A DNA stretch of 62,629 nucleotides from an uncultured Senegalimassilia sp. (GCF_934636665.1 NZ_CAKUAT010000016.1:1-62629); one strand, 5' to 3'; positions 1 to 8,945 are shown, numbered from the stretch's first letter. Notes: generated from the letters alone by a model not told the origin. Translations and numbers: made by a program.

Positions 1-77
1 ATTGCAGATTGCAGATTGCAGATTGCAGATTGCAGATTGCAGATTGCAGATTGCAGATTGCAGATTGCAGATTGCAG
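1..77. repeat. Perfect 7-bp tandem repeat (ATTGCAG x11)
   Basis: Eleven exact head-to-tail copies of ATTGCAG run from the first base to position 77 and may continue beyond the window edge. The array ends 32 bp before the map start codon. Seven is not a multiple of three, so the array can be read in frame only by accident. It is not CRISPR-like because there are no spacers. Copy number could vary by slippage, or the run could be an assembly artefact at a contig edge. Confidence 0.95.
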
Positions 78-109
78 TTGATGAAGCTATTGGGTTAGGA
101 GCATTGGTT

Positions 110-883
110 ATGTCGGTTATCTTGAAGTCTCCGGGTGAGATTGAGGCTATGAAGGCTGCAGGGCAGCTTTCCGCCGAGGTGTTGCGCAAGGTAGGGGAGT
201 TGGTAAAGCCCGGTGTCTCTACTTTGGAGCTTGATGAGTTCGCCGAAACCTATATTCGCGAGCACGGGGGAATCCCGGCTTTCAAAGGCTACGGTGGATT
301 TCCTGGGACGATCTGCGCATCGGTAAACGAGCAAATCGTTCATGGCATTCCCTCGAAAAAAGTTGTGCTTCGGGACGGCGATATCCTCAGCGTCGATACC
401 GGTGCAACCGTTGATGGTTGGGTTGGGGATAATGCCTGGACGTTCGCGGTTGGGAAGATCTCCGAGCAAAAACGAAAGCTCCTCAAGGTTACCGAGGAAT
501 GCATGTGGGCTGGTTTGGATTGCGCCGTCGCGGGTAACCATTTGGGCGATATCGGCCATGCTGTGCAATCGATTGCCGAGAATGCCGGCTTCGGCGTAGT
601 TCGTGAGTATGTTGGCCATGGCGTTGGCAGAAGCATGCATGAAGAGCCGAACGTCCCAAACTATGGACATAGGCATTTTGGCTTGAAGCTGCAGGTTGGC
701 ATGGTACTGGCTATCGAGCCTATGATCAATATGGGAACCAGAAAAGTGCTTCAGGGCAAGGATGGATGGCTGGTCAGCACGCGCGATGGCAAGCCCAGCG
801 CGCACTTCGAGAAGATGGTCGCCATCACCGAAGCCGGCCCCGTGATTCTCACCACCGAACCAGACCATAGGCGTCCTCTGTAA
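110..883 (+). CDS. map: Type I methionine aminopeptidase
   Basis: This cytosolic metalloprotease removes the initiator Met from nascent proteins. The 257-residue product has the normal length for bacterial MetAP-I. It shows the pita-bread fold signatures: a VNEQIVHGIP segment, the metal ligands in SVDTGATVDGWVGDNAWTF, the GHGVGR(S)MHEEP motif and a C-terminal IEPM segment with a late Glu ligand. I chose ATG 110 because an AGGA ribosome-binding sequence lies just upstream. The open frame continues to position 2, but that part only translates the 7-bp repeat into a QIADCRL-type peptide unlike any MetAP N-terminus. A strong terminator follows, so the gene ends its transcription unit. Confidence 0.95.
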   Translation: MSVILKSPGEIEAMKAAGQLSAEVLRKVGELVKPGVSTLELDEFAETYIREHGGIPAFKGYGGFPGTICASVNEQIVHGIPSKKVVLRDGDILSVDTGATVDGWVGDNAWTFAVGKISEQKRKLLKVTEECMWAGLDCAVAGNHLGDIGHAVQSIAENAGFGVVREYVGHGVGRSMHEEPNVPNYGHRHFGLKLQVGMVLAIEPMINMGTRKVLQGKDGWLVSTRDGKPSAHFEKMVAITEAGPVILTTEPDHRRPL

Positions 884-908
884 CACGACCTTAAGGTATG
901 TATAGCAA

Positions 909-957
909 AGGGCGGGCGTGCAGCGCGTATACACGCTGCACGCCCGCCCTTTTTTTA
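909..957 (+). terminator. Intrinsic terminator after map
   Basis: A perfect 17-bp stem (909-925 with 934-950) with an 8-nt loop is followed by a run of seven T. It lies between the converging ends of map and the ATP-grasp gene. Confidence 0.93.
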
Positions 958-988
958 GCATTACGAGAGGACAATTGGCAAGGGCCTT

Positions 989-2287
989 CTACTTCAGCTG
1001 CTTTCCGTTTGTGTCCCAGTAGAAGCGCTTGAACTTGCGAATCTGGTTCAGGTGCATGATCTTCGCCCACATGTTGTGTTTGAAGGAATCGGGTGCGTAG
1101 TGCAACGGGTAGGGCTCATCGGTGGCCTTCAGAGCCTTCAGGGCCTGAGCAAGGCGCTCCTGGTTGTCCATGCTGCGCTTGAGCACATAGGCGGGTACGC
1201 AGCAGTACAAGAACGGGTTATAGGCCTCGTGATACTCCACCGGCTGGCCCATGACGAACTCGCGCACGATCAACTCGACGAAGTTCTGTCCGCCAAGGCT
1301 CATGTAGTAGGTGTTGCGCCCGCAGCGCGTGTTCACCTCGAAGAAGCGGAAGCTGCCGTCGCGGCTGTCGTACTTGATGTCGAAGTTGGCGAAGCCGCGA
1401 TAGCCCACATGCGACAGGAAGCGCTTAGCGCACGAAATGATGGCCTCCTCGCGCTCGCCCATGATGCACAGCGGGTTGCCAAGCGCGGTGGGGTCGTGGT
1501 CCTGCAGGCAGACCACGCCGCCTGCCACTACGCGCATGTTTCCGGAAGCGTCCGAGAACGTGGTAAGCGTGCGGATGGCGTCGTCGCCGCCGGGGATGAA
1601 GTCCTGCAGCACCAGCAGGTTGTTGTAGTCCGACGTGCGGATGCTGCGCCAAACCTGCGCAAGCTCTTCGGGGCTTTCGATCTCGTAAATCTTTCGCCAG
1701 CCTTCGATGGTGGGCTCGGCATCTTGGAACTGGGCCGAGTTGGAAGGCTTGGCGATAAGCGGGTAAGGGAACTCGCTGACGGGAAGCTCGTCGGGGCCGT
1801 TGCCGCAGTCGAAGTACCAGGTTTTCGGGAACGGGATGTCGAGCTCCTCGCAGATCTCGTAGAAGCGGCGCTTTTGCGTGATATCGTCGAGCAGGGGGAA
1901 ATCGATGTAGGGAACCACGTAGCCAAGGTCCTGCAGGCGCTGCTTGCCCTGCGAGAGCATGCGGGCATGGCAGTCGTCGCAACCCAAGATGATCAGCGTC
2001 TTCTCCGGATGCGCGCCGTGGACCTCCTTCGCGATGCGCTCGAGCGCGTTGTAAAGGCCCTCCTGCTCGTGGATATGCGGCTCCAAACGATAGTCGGTGA
2101 AACGGCTTTCGGAGAGCATCTTGATGTTTTGCGTGGCAAGCACGATGGTGCTTTCGATACCGAAGGCGCGATGCAGTTCGCGCACGTAGCTGTAGGCAAG
2201 GATATCGCCGCCTACCACCACCGGTTGCAGCAGGCGCGCAACATCTTCGGTGCAGGTGATAGGTGCGGGGTCGACGTTTGCGGTCAT
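989..2287 (-). CDS. ATP-grasp carboxylate-amine ligase, possible D-aspartate ligase-like enzyme
   Basis: The 432-residue cytosolic protein has an ATP-grasp architecture. There is an N-terminal Rossmann-like substrate domain (GGDILAYSY, LIILGCDDCHAR near residue 100), an ATP-binding PLIAKPS segment near 176-182, and the Mg/ATP-ligating FDIKYD...FEVNTR block near 302-321. Length and layout match carboxylate-amine ligases such as the D-aspartate ligases that build peptidoglycan cross-bridges, but the substrate cannot be read from sequence. The start at 2287 has AAAGGAG seven bases upstream. The longer open frame upstream lacks ligase-like sequence. The gene is divergent from a class II asparagine synthetase, a pairing that recalls D-Asp ligase with AsnH. 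Function within the ATP-grasp family is inference. Confidence 0.8.
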   Translation of the reverse strand: MTANVDPAPITCTEDVARLLQPVVVGGDILAYSYVRELHRAFGIESTIVLATQNIKMLSESRFTDYRLEPHIHEQEGLYNALERIAKEVHGAHPEKTLIILGCDDCHARMLSQGKQRLQDLGYVVPYIDFPLLDDITQKRRFYEICEELDIPFPKTWYFDCGNGPDELPVSEFPYPLIAKPSNSAQFQDAEPTIEGWRKIYEIESPEELAQVWRSIRTSDYNNLLVLQDFIPGGDDAIRTLTTFSDASGNMRVVAGGVVCLQDHDPTALGNPLCIMGEREEAIISCAKRFLSHVGYRGFANFDIKYDSRDGSFRFFEVNTRCGRNTYYMSLGGQNFVELIVREFVMGQPVEYHEAYNPFLYCCVPAYVLKRSMDNQERLAQALKALKATDEPYPLHYAPDSFKHNMWAKIMHLNQIRKFKRFYWDTNGKQLK

Positions 2288-2446
2288 GAAATCTCCTTTG
2301 AGACCCGATAACGTATGCAGCCTTGCATTATCGCACACGCCGGTAGCCGCGCGTAGGCGTGACGCGCGTTTCGTGGAAAGTGCCCATAGGGCGAGCCGGT
2401 GGCGTATGATGGGCGAATGCAAAACGCCGGTCGGCGAACCTGTAAG

Positions 2447-2454
2447 AAAAGGAG
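2447..2454 (+). promoter_or_regulatory. Ribosome-binding site fixing the asnB start
   Basis: AAAAGGAG lies 11 bases before ATG 2466. That start gives Met-Cys, and the Cys is the obligatory N-terminal nucleophile of class II amidotransferases. The 72 codons that stay open upstream are therefore untranslated. Confidence 0.85.
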
Positions 2455-2465
2455 CTTTCCAAAGC

Positions 2466-4436
2466 ATGTGCGGATTCGTGGGATTCACCGCCGTTGATTT
2501 CGATGAGGGCGTCAATCGCGCCATCGTCAAGGATATGGCGGATCGCATTATCCATCGCGGCCCTGATGATGAGGGCTTTTTCGTAAACGATGATGTGGCT
2601 ATGGGCTTTCGCCGCCTGTCCATCATCGACCTTGAGGGCAGCCACCAGCCCATGCAGAACGCTGATGGCAGCGTGACCGTCACGTTCAACGGCGAGATCT
2701 ACAACTTCCAGGAGCTGCGTGCCGAGCTTGAGGGCATGGGCTACCAGTTCAAGACCAACGGCGACACCGAGACCGTCGTGCATGGCTATGAGGCCTGGGG
2801 CACGGGCGTGTTCGAGCGCCTGCGCGGCATGTTTGCCATCGCCATCTGGGATGCCAAGGAAAAGCAGCTGGTGCTGGCGCGCGATATCTTCGGCATCAAG
2901 CCGCTGTACTACCAGCATGAGGGCCGCCGTCTGATTTGGGGCAGCGAAATCAAGTCCTTCCTGGCGCACCCGCGTTTCAAGAAGGAGTTGAACCGCGAGG
3001 CGCTGCCGCAGTACCTGTGCTTCGAGTACATGAACGACTCGCAGACCATGTTCAAGGACGTCCATAAGATGACGCCCGGTCATTTCATGGTGCTCAAGGA
3101 CGGCAAGGCCACCATCGAGTGCTTCTACAAGATCACCTACAAGATCGACCGTTCCAAGGGCCTTGAGGAATGGGCCGACATCATCAAGGATACGTTCGAC
3201 GAGAGCGTGCGCGCCCATGAGATCGCCGACGTGGAGATCGGCAGCTTCCTGTCCGGCGGCATTGACAGCTCGCTGGCCGCGTACTGCATGGGCCAGCATC
3301 ACGACGAGGGTGTGAAGACATTCTCCGTGGGTTATGACATCACCGGCAGCGAGGAGCAGCGCGACAAGGCTGAGAACGCCGGCTTCAAGATCAAGCTGGA
3401 CGAGCTGAAGGATGCGCGCGAGTTCGCCGAGTGGGCGGGGCTTTCCAACAAAGACGTGCAGGTCACGGCCAAGGAGTTCTTGGACATCGTTCCCACTGAG
3501 CAGTACCACATGGACGAGCCGCTCGGTGCACCGTCGGCCATCCCGCTGTACTTCGTCAGCCAGCTTGCTTCTAAAGAGGTGAAGGTGGTGCAGTCCGGCG
3601 AGGGCGCCGACGAGCTGTTCGGCGGCTACTGGATCTATCACGACCAGTACGAGTTCTCCAAGTACTTCAAGGTGCCCCGTGCGCTGCGCGCGGCCGGCGG
3701 CGCGGTCGCTCAGATGCTGCCGCCGTTCCATGGGCGTCACTTCGCCATGCGCGGTTCGGGCGGCCCGGAGAAGAGCTATCAGCGCGCGTGCATGAACTAC
3801 ATGTGGGACGAGGTCCCCAACGTGCTGAAGGGCTACAACGGCCCGTGCAAGCCGTGGGAATGGTGCAAGCCGCACTTCGACGAGGCCGCGGTGCAGACAG
3901 GCGGCGGCGACGTGATCACGCAGACGCAGTACGTGGACATGGTCTCCTATATGCCCTACGACATCTGCCTGAAGGCCGACCGCATGTCCATGGCGCACTC
4001 CCTCGAGCTGCGCGTTCCCTTCCTGGACAAGAAGGTGCTCGACGTGGCGCTGCAGCTGCCCACCGATTGCCGCGTCACCGACGAGCACTCGAAGTACGCG
4101 CTGCGCCGTGCGGCCGCCCACTTGGGCTTCCCGCAGAAGGTGGCCGATATGCCGAAGCAGCCGTTCATTACGCCGCTGACCGTGTGGCTGCAGACCGACC
4201 TGTACTACGAGCGCATCAAAGAGGCGTTCACCAGCCCCGCAGCGCACGAGTTCTTCAACGTGGACTACCTGATGAAGATGCTTGACGACCACCGTAGCGC
4301 CGACTTCAGCACGCAGGAAGGCCGCTCCAAGCTCAAGATGATGCGCATCTGGAACGTGTACTGCTTCCTGTGCTGGTACGAGGTGTTTTTCGGCGAGACG
4401 TCGAAGCAGTACGCCCCGAAGACGCAGGTGGCGTAA
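2466..4436 (+). CDS. asnB: Class II glutamine-hydrolysing asparagine synthetase (AsnB/AsnH family)
   Basis: The 656-residue enzyme transfers the amide of glutamine to a carboxylate through an adenylated intermediate. The N-terminal glutaminase domain begins MCGFVGF with the Cys2 nucleophile and carries HRGPDDEG, RRLSIIDL and NGEIYN. The C-terminal synthetase domain has the SGGIDSS pyrophosphate loop (3253-3273) and an SGEGADELFGGY motif. Free aspartate is the usual substrate, but members of this family such as lactococcal AsnH also amidate peptidoglycan aspartate. The divergent ATP-grasp ligase makes that alternative worth considering. It has the expected full length and no disruption. Confidence 0.93.
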   Translation: MCGFVGFTAVDFDEGVNRAIVKDMADRIIHRGPDDEGFFVNDDVAMGFRRLSIIDLEGSHQPMQNADGSVTVTFNGEIYNFQELRAELEGMGYQFKTNGDTETVVHGYEAWGTGVFERLRGMFAIAIWDAKEKQLVLARDIFGIKPLYYQHEGRRLIWGSEIKSFLAHPRFKKELNREALPQYLCFEYMNDSQTMFKDVHKMTPGHFMVLKDGKATIECFYKITYKIDRSKGLEEWADIIKDTFDESVRAHEIADVEIGSFLSGGIDSSLAAYCMGQHHDEGVKTFSVGYDITGSEEQRDKAENAGFKIKLDELKDAREFAEWAGLSNKDVQVTAKEFLDIVPTEQYHMDEPLGAPSAIPLYFVSQLASKEVKVVQSGEGADELFGGYWIYHDQYEFSKYFKVPRALRAAGGAVAQMLPPFHGRHFAMRGSGGPEKSYQRACMNYMWDEVPNVLKGYNGPCKPWEWCKPHFDEAAVQTGGGDVITQTQYVDMVSYMPYDICLKADRMSMAHSLELRVPFLDKKVLDVALQLPTDCRVTDEHSKYALRRAAAHLGFPQKVADMPKQPFITPLTVWLQTDLYYERIKEAFTSPAAHEFFNVDYLMKMLDDHRSADFSTQEGRSKLKMMRIWNVYCFLCWYEVFFGETSKQYAPKTQVA

Positions 4437-4557
4437 ACGGGTTTGTGCATGAGTGCGTAGGCGTGTGGGTTTTCCGTCGCGAACGGACAGATAAGGCTAC
4501 GTCCCCAAAGTGTCCGGGTGACGGTTTGCTTGATCTCGCCTGCATAGGGAAACGAGA

Positions 4558-4592
4558 AACGGCCGCGGATGGTTCCGCGGCCGTTTGTTTTG
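4558..4592. terminator. Bidirectional terminator between asnB and the methyltransferase
   Basis: A perfect 12-bp stem (4558-4569 with 4574-4585) with a TGGT loop is followed by TGTTTT. It sits between two convergent genes. Confidence 0.85.
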
Positions 4593-4599
4593 CATGAGG

Positions 4600-5676
4600 C
4601 TACTTTTCCCAGGCGATGAAGGCCCAGGTGATCACGCGGGGGTTGCGTAGGCGCAGCGCCTTTTGCACGCCGCCGTGGCCATCGGGCGATCCGGCGTGCT
4701 CGTTGGGCACGAGGTTGTCGTTGAGCCAGGCGTGCAGGCGCACGTAGGCGGCTTGACGCTGTCGTTCGCCGACGACGGCGCCGGCGGCCCCGTCGATCAT
4801 GCGGCGCAGGCTTTCCGCAGCCTGCTCGGGAGTGTCGAAGGTGTCGTTGCGTTCGGAGCGGATGAAGTCGACCTGGGGGAGGATTCCTTCTGCGGCCAGG
4901 ATGTTGATGGCGTACAGGTAGTCGGGGCACAGCGCATCCTTAAGCCCCAGCTCGGCCATGATGCGCTCGTCGGTGCGAGGGCTTGAGCCGGTGGTCAGCG
5001 TGATGCATACGCGCCGACGCGCGATGTCGGTTAGGCGCAGCAAGCTATCGCGCAGGTTGGCGGTGGCGATGCTGCGGGAGGCGGTGCACACGTCCACCAT
5101 GCCCGGGCGTACGCCCTTAGCCGCCCAATCTTCCTCCCAGCTCAGCTGCATGGGGAAGACCGTGTGGACATTGGCCTGCTTAAGCGCTTCCGACATGCGG
5201 CCAAGCATGCCGCGCGAGAAGTCGGCGGCAACCACCTTGTGGCCGGCAAGCCCAAGCGGCACGGCAAGCGCCCCGGTGCCGCATCCCATATCGAACACGG
5301 TTTCCCGGGGCCGGATATCCGCCAGCTCGATGAAACGTCGTGCGTAAGCGCTGGGTTCGGTGCTGGTGGGGAAGGTGTGAGAGCGGGAATCCCAGTAGGA
5401 GGGGTCGTCGGCCTTGCGACGCGCCTGTTGCAGGGCCATCCATTCCGCGTTCCAATCGGTGGTGGTGAGGATCGGGGTGAAGGGCTGCGCGTCGATGGCG
5501 GATTCGACGTTGATCTTGTCGGCCGCGGCGTTTGAGCCGAATGACTTGGTGGATGCCGGGGTTCGGTCGAGTCGGCTGCCGTCCGTTTGGTCGGTGGATG
5601 TGCCCGTGAGGTCAAGTTGGGAGCACCTCGTCTGCTTGAAGGACGAAGCGGGTTCGGGCGTGTTGTTTCCGGCCAT
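4600..5676 (-). CDS. Class I SAM-dependent methyltransferase, substrate unknown
   Basis: The 358-residue protein has a low-complexity, Ser/Thr-rich N-terminal segment of about 70 residues, then a Rossmann-fold methyltransferase domain. Motif I is VFDMGCGTGALAVPLG near residues 127-142, followed by an acidic-end strand (VVAADFS). The domain resembles generic Methyltransf_25/11 enzymes and I cannot name a substrate. I chose the third of three nearby ATGs (5676) because GGAAGGG lies nine bases upstream; starts at 5685 or 5694 would add three or six residues. The gene is divergent from thyX and convergent with asnB. Confidence 0.8.
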   Translation of the reverse strand: MAGNNTPEPASSFKQTRCSQLDLTGTSTDQTDGSRLDRTPASTKSFGSNAAADKINVESAIDAQPFTPILTTTDWNAEWMALQQARRKADDPSYWDSRSHTFPTSTEPSAYARRFIELADIRPRETVFDMGCGTGALAVPLGLAGHKVVAADFSRGMLGRMSEALKQANVHTVFPMQLSWEEDWAAKGVRPGMVDVCTASRSIATANLRDSLLRLTDIARRRVCITLTTGSSPRTDERIMAELGLKDALCPDYLYAINILAAEGILPQVDFIRSERNDTFDTPEQAAESLRRMIDGAAGAVVGERQRQAAYVRLHAWLNDNLVPNEHAGSPDGHGGVQKALRLRNPRVITWAFIAWEK

Positions 5677-5802
5677 TTTGAGCATCCCTTCCATGAAACG
5701 GCTGTGCAGCCGATATATTCGTTAGCACGTATAACCATAGTATCCGATTGCGCGCCCGCCTAAGCGACGGACGGGCAATCGTTCTCAGATAAGGAGCATA
5801 CC

Positions 5803-6483
5803 ATGCATGTAGAGCTGCTCTACCACACCCCTGATCCGGAGCGTGCCATCGCCACGGCTGCGCGCCTGTGCTACGCGCCTGTAGGCGCCGCCGAGCTGAT
5901 GGAGACCATGCCGCCCGAGCGCATCAAGAGCGTGCTCACCACCATCATGTCCTCGGGGCATTTCAGCACTCTTGAGCATGCAAGCTATACGTTCGCCGTC
6001 GACGGCGTGTCGCGAGCGCTTACGCATCAGCTCGTGCGTCATCGCATCGCCAGCTTCAATCAGCAAAGCCAGCGTTACGTGAAGTTCACGGGCGAGGTTG
6101 CGGTGGTGAAACCCGAGAGCATCGCGGGCAACACCGAGGCATCCGAGGCGTTCGACAAAGCCATTCAGGCAGCAGTGGATGCCTACCATGCGCTGCTCGA
6201 GGCGGGCGTGCCCGCCGAGGACGCGCGCTATCTGCTGCCCAACGCTGCGGAGAGCAAGATCGTCATCACCATGAACGTTCGCGAGCTGCTGCACTTCTTC
6301 AGCCTGCGCTGCTGTAACCGCGCTCAGTGGGAGATCCGCGATATGGCGCACCGCATGCTGGAGCTGGCGCGTCCCACGGCTCCGTTCATCTTTGCCGATG
6401 CCGGCGCCCCCTGCGTGCGCGGTGCGTGCCCGGAAGGTAAGATGACCTGCGGAAACCCGTATCCGAAAGTCACGCGTGAGTAA
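5803..6483 (+). CDS. thyX: Flavin-dependent thymidylate synthase
   Basis: ThyX makes dTMP from dUMP using methylene-tetrahydrofolate and reduced FAD. The 226-residue protein carries the ThyX signature RHRX7S as RHRIASFNQQS (residues 79-89), preceded by SGHFSTLEHA. A conserved RELLHFF and RCC(N)RAQWEIR region near residue 165 is also present. AAGGAG lies seven bases before ATG 5803. The last 8 bp overlap the start of the next gene, so the two are probably translationally coupled. No thyA was seen in the window. Confidence 0.96.
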   Translation: MHVELLYHTPDPERAIATAARLCYAPVGAAELMETMPPERIKSVLTTIMSSGHFSTLEHASYTFAVDGVSRALTHQLVRHRIASFNQQSQRYVKFTGEVAVVKPESIAGNTEASEAFDKAIQAAVDAYHALLEAGVPAEDARYLLPNAAESKIVITMNVRELLHFFSLRCCNRAQWEIRDMAHRMLELARPTAPFIFADAGAPCVRGACPEGKMTCGNPYPKVTRE

Positions 6484-7930
6484 CGTGGCGAAACCGAAGA
6501 GCGACCTTTCCCGCGCGTTTTCCGAGGATGGCGCGCGCAAGACGCACGTGGGCGGCCAGGCGCTGCTCGAGGGCGTGATGATGCGCGGCAAGTACAACTG
6601 GGCCGTGGGCGTGCGCGAGCCGGATGGCGGCGTGTACGAGGAATCCCATGACCTGGCAAGCGGCCGAGCGAAGAACGGCTGGATGTATTGGCCATGCGTT
6701 CGCGGATGTCGTGCCATGGTGGAATCGCTGGTGTTGGGATACAAGGCGCTCGAGATCGCCGCGCTCCATGCGTTCAGCGAGGATGAGGAAGACGAGGCCG
6801 ATTCGGCGCTCGTGCAGCGGGCGAAGGTGACCGGTTCCGACGGAATCGCTGCGAAGGCTGCAGCTTCGATGCGGCAGGCGGAAGCTTCCGGGTCCGGCAA
6901 GCACGCTGAGGAGAAGGCGGTCTTTGAACCTTCGGTGGCGGAGGACGCGGCGGGCGTAGGCGCCGCTTCGTCGCATCCGCTTGTCGGCGATGCCGATGTG
7001 GAGTCGCCAGCGCATTTGTCCGCTTGCAACCCTGATGGCGAAGCTCCCGTGTCCGCGCCTACGCCTGCAGATGCCGCGTTCTCCTGGAAGGATGATTTCG
7101 GCCGCCCCGACACCATGATCGACGCCTTGGGCGCTCAGCGTTCGCTGGAGGTGGTTTCCGAGCCGACCTCGGCTGATGGCGCTTCCGCTGCGGCCGCGAG
7201 CGCTTCTTCGCCGAAATCCGACGGCGATGCGGTGTTCGGCAAGAAGGAGATGGCGTTTTCCATGGTGCTGGGCCTGGTCATGGGCGTGGTGCTGTTCATC
7301 GTGGCGCCTGCGTTCATCACGAACCTGCTGGTGGGCGAGTACGATGCGCATACACTGGCCTGGAACATCGTGGACGGCCTTTTGCGCGTGGCCGTGTTCG
7401 TGTTCTACATTTGGCTGATCGGGCGCATGAGCGATATCAAGCGCATGTTTGGGTATCACGGCGCCGAGCATAAGACCATCCACTGCTACGAGCATGGGCT
7501 GCCGCTCACCCCGGAAAATGCGCGGCAGTTCCCTCGCCTGCACGTGCGCTGCGGCACGGCGTTTCTGATCATGGTGATGATCATCGCCATTTTGGTGTAC
7601 ACCGTCACGCCGCTCAATGCGCTTATCTCGGCGTGGGGCGTGCCCGATGGCGCCCCGAAGCTGGCGCTCGTCATCGCGGCACGCATCGCGTTGATGCCGG
7701 TGATCGCGGGCATCAGCTACGAGATCACCGTGCGCTGGGCGGGCAGCCATCCGGAAAACCCGCTGGTGAAGGTGGTACTGTGGCCGGGCATGCAGATGCA
7801 GTATCTGACCACTAACGAGCCTGATGATGGCATGCTCGAGTGCGCCATCGCCGCCATGCAGCAGGTGCTCGAGCGTGAGGAGCTTGAGGCGGCGAAGGCC
7901 GCTGCCGCGGCTAGAAGCGCTCAAGCGTAG
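6476..7930 (+). CDS. DUF1385 (YqhQ-like) membrane protein with a large insertion
   Basis: The 484-residue protein opens with the DUF1385 hallmark VGGQALLEGVMMRG (residues 25-38). After a conserved CVRGCRAMVES segment comes an Ala/Ser/Asp-rich, low-complexity stretch of about 150 residues (about 101-255). Typical YqhQ proteins have only a short acidic linker there and are near 300 residues long. The C-terminal half has four hydrophobic segments (for example MVLGLVMGVVLFIVAP and LIMVMIIAILVYTV) and the YHGAEHKTIHCYE motif. Function is unknown in the family. The GTG start at 6476 overlaps thyX; GTG 6485 is an alternative. Confidence 0.88.
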   Translation: MSNVAKPKSDLSRAFSEDGARKTHVGGQALLEGVMMRGKYNWAVGVREPDGGVYEESHDLASGRAKNGWMYWPCVRGCRAMVESLVLGYKALEIAALHAFSEDEEDEADSALVQRAKVTGSDGIAAKAAASMRQAEASGSGKHAEEKAVFEPSVAEDAAGVGAASSHPLVGDADVESPAHLSACNPDGEAPVSAPTPADAAFSWKDDFGRPDTMIDALGAQRSLEVVSEPTSADGASAAAASASSPKSDGDAVFGKKEMAFSMVLGLVMGVVLFIVAPAFITNLLVGEYDAHTLAWNIVDGLLRVAVFVFYIWLIGRMSDIKRMFGYHGAEHKTIHCYEHGLPLTPENARQFPRLHVRCGTAFLIMVMIIAILVYTVTPLNALISAWGVPDGAPKLALVIAARIALMPVIAGISYEITVRWAGSHPENPLVKVVLWPGMQMQYLTTNEPDDGMLECAIAAMQQVLEREELEAAKAAAAARSAQA

Positions 7931-7950
7931 GCTTAGCTGGTTACATAAGC

Positions 7951-7999
7951 GAAGAAGAAAGGCGGCTTGCGAGGGGATCGCAAGCCGCCTTTCTTCTTC
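7951..7999. terminator. Bidirectional terminator
   Basis: A perfect 21-bp stem (7951-7971 with 7979-7999) is flanked by AAG-rich and TTC-rich sequence. It lies between the DUF1385 gene and the converging exported-protein gene. Confidence 0.9.
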
Positions 8000-8008
8000 A
8001 TGTTGCGT

Positions 8009-8488
8009 CTATTGGTTCGCGCAGGCGATGAGCGGTAGATATTGCTGCGCGGCGGCCGGGACGGCAAGGTCGATGCTTTGGCCGTAAGCGCTTACCGTGA
8101 CGTAACCGGGGGTGTTGTACGTGGTGAGCGTGGCGGGGACGCCCGCAGCGGAACCGGATACGGTGTTGGCGGGCACGGCGTTGGCGGGAAGGTCGGCAAC
8201 CTGCCAATCCTTGATGTCGAGGTTCTCGATGCAGGTTTGCACTTGCGAGGACGAGATGCCCGTGGCGTTGGCGATGTCCCAGGTGTGGGCCAGAAGCGCA
8301 TCGGAAACGGCGTCTTTGACGCCCGATGCATCGATAGCGGAGTTCATGGCGGTGGTCTTCACGCTGCTTGCTGCGTTGGCAACCGGGGCTGCGGTGGATG
8401 TGGCGGGCAATAACGCGCTTGCGCAGCCTATGCCAACGCAAACGACCAGAATGCTCCCAAGGCAAACTCCCAGTGCTTTTCGTACCAT
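8009..8488 (-). CDS. Small exported protein of unknown function
   Basis: The 159-residue product begins with a classic export signal: MVRK, then a hydrophobic stretch (LGSILVVCVGIG) ending in Cys-Ala-Ser-Ala. The Cys could be a lipid anchor, but GIGC is a poor lipobox, so signal peptidase I cleavage is equally likely. The mature part is Ala/Ser/Val-rich and polar, with no recognised domain. One Cys lies mid-protein (QTCIENLDIKDW) and one at the very end (ACANQ). GGGAG lies eight bases before ATG 8488; an in-frame start at 8524 would add a charged leader before the signal. It is a monocistronic unit. Confidence 0.65.
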   Translation of the reverse strand: MVRKALGVCLGSILVVCVGIGCASALLPATSTAAPVANAASSVKTTAMNSAIDASGVKDAVSDALLAHTWDIANATGISSSQVQTCIENLDIKDWQVADLPANAVPANTVSGSAAGVPATLTTYNTPGYVTVSAYGQSIDLAVPAAAQQYLPLIACANQ

Positions 8489-8945
8489 GCGACGCTCCCT
8501 TTCCGCCCGATGGGCGGCCTCCATGTTGCTACGTACGGGCAGGATGCCGTCGGTGATGCTGTGATGCGGCTATTGCGCTGCGAAGATGCGGCGGTTCGAC
8601 GGCTCCTTGATGCTAAGGTTACGCGAAGGCGGGCAGCGGGGACCAAGGTTCTCGAAACCATCGCGGTTCCTTCGCGCGCCGCCGACGAAATCAACACGCA
8701 TTCTGCAATTTCGCGGTATCGTCGTGTATAAGGCGGCCGGTTTTGCGTCGTTCGGGGCGCGTGCGGGCGGCTCGCGCAGAATCGCAAGCTCATCTTCGCC
8801 GTCAATCGTGTATAGTACCCCCTGCGCCGCCCGCGACGTTTCGCCGCGCGGCGCTACTATCCCCGCACACGTAAAACTACGAATGGGGCAACCGTGTGAA
8901 CGATAGGGCCGCAAGGGCGGCCGGAGCAGGCAAGGAGGGTGCCGC
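8489..8945. other. Intergenic region between divergent genes
   Basis: No gene is supported in this 457-bp region. It must hold the promoters of the exported protein and of topA. A TATAGT -10-like hexamer at 8811-8816 reads towards topA, without a convincing -35. AGGAGG at 8934-8939 is the topA ribosome-binding site. Confidence 0.5.

Noticed and set aside
1..77. CRISPR array
   Set aside because: Repeat units are 7 bp with no spacers. The 39648-39850 array also lacks unique spacers, and no cas gene was seen.
2..109. N-terminal extension of map encoding repeated QIADCRL units
   Set aside because: It is only the 7-bp repeat read in frame. The family N-terminus and ribosome-binding site begin at 110.
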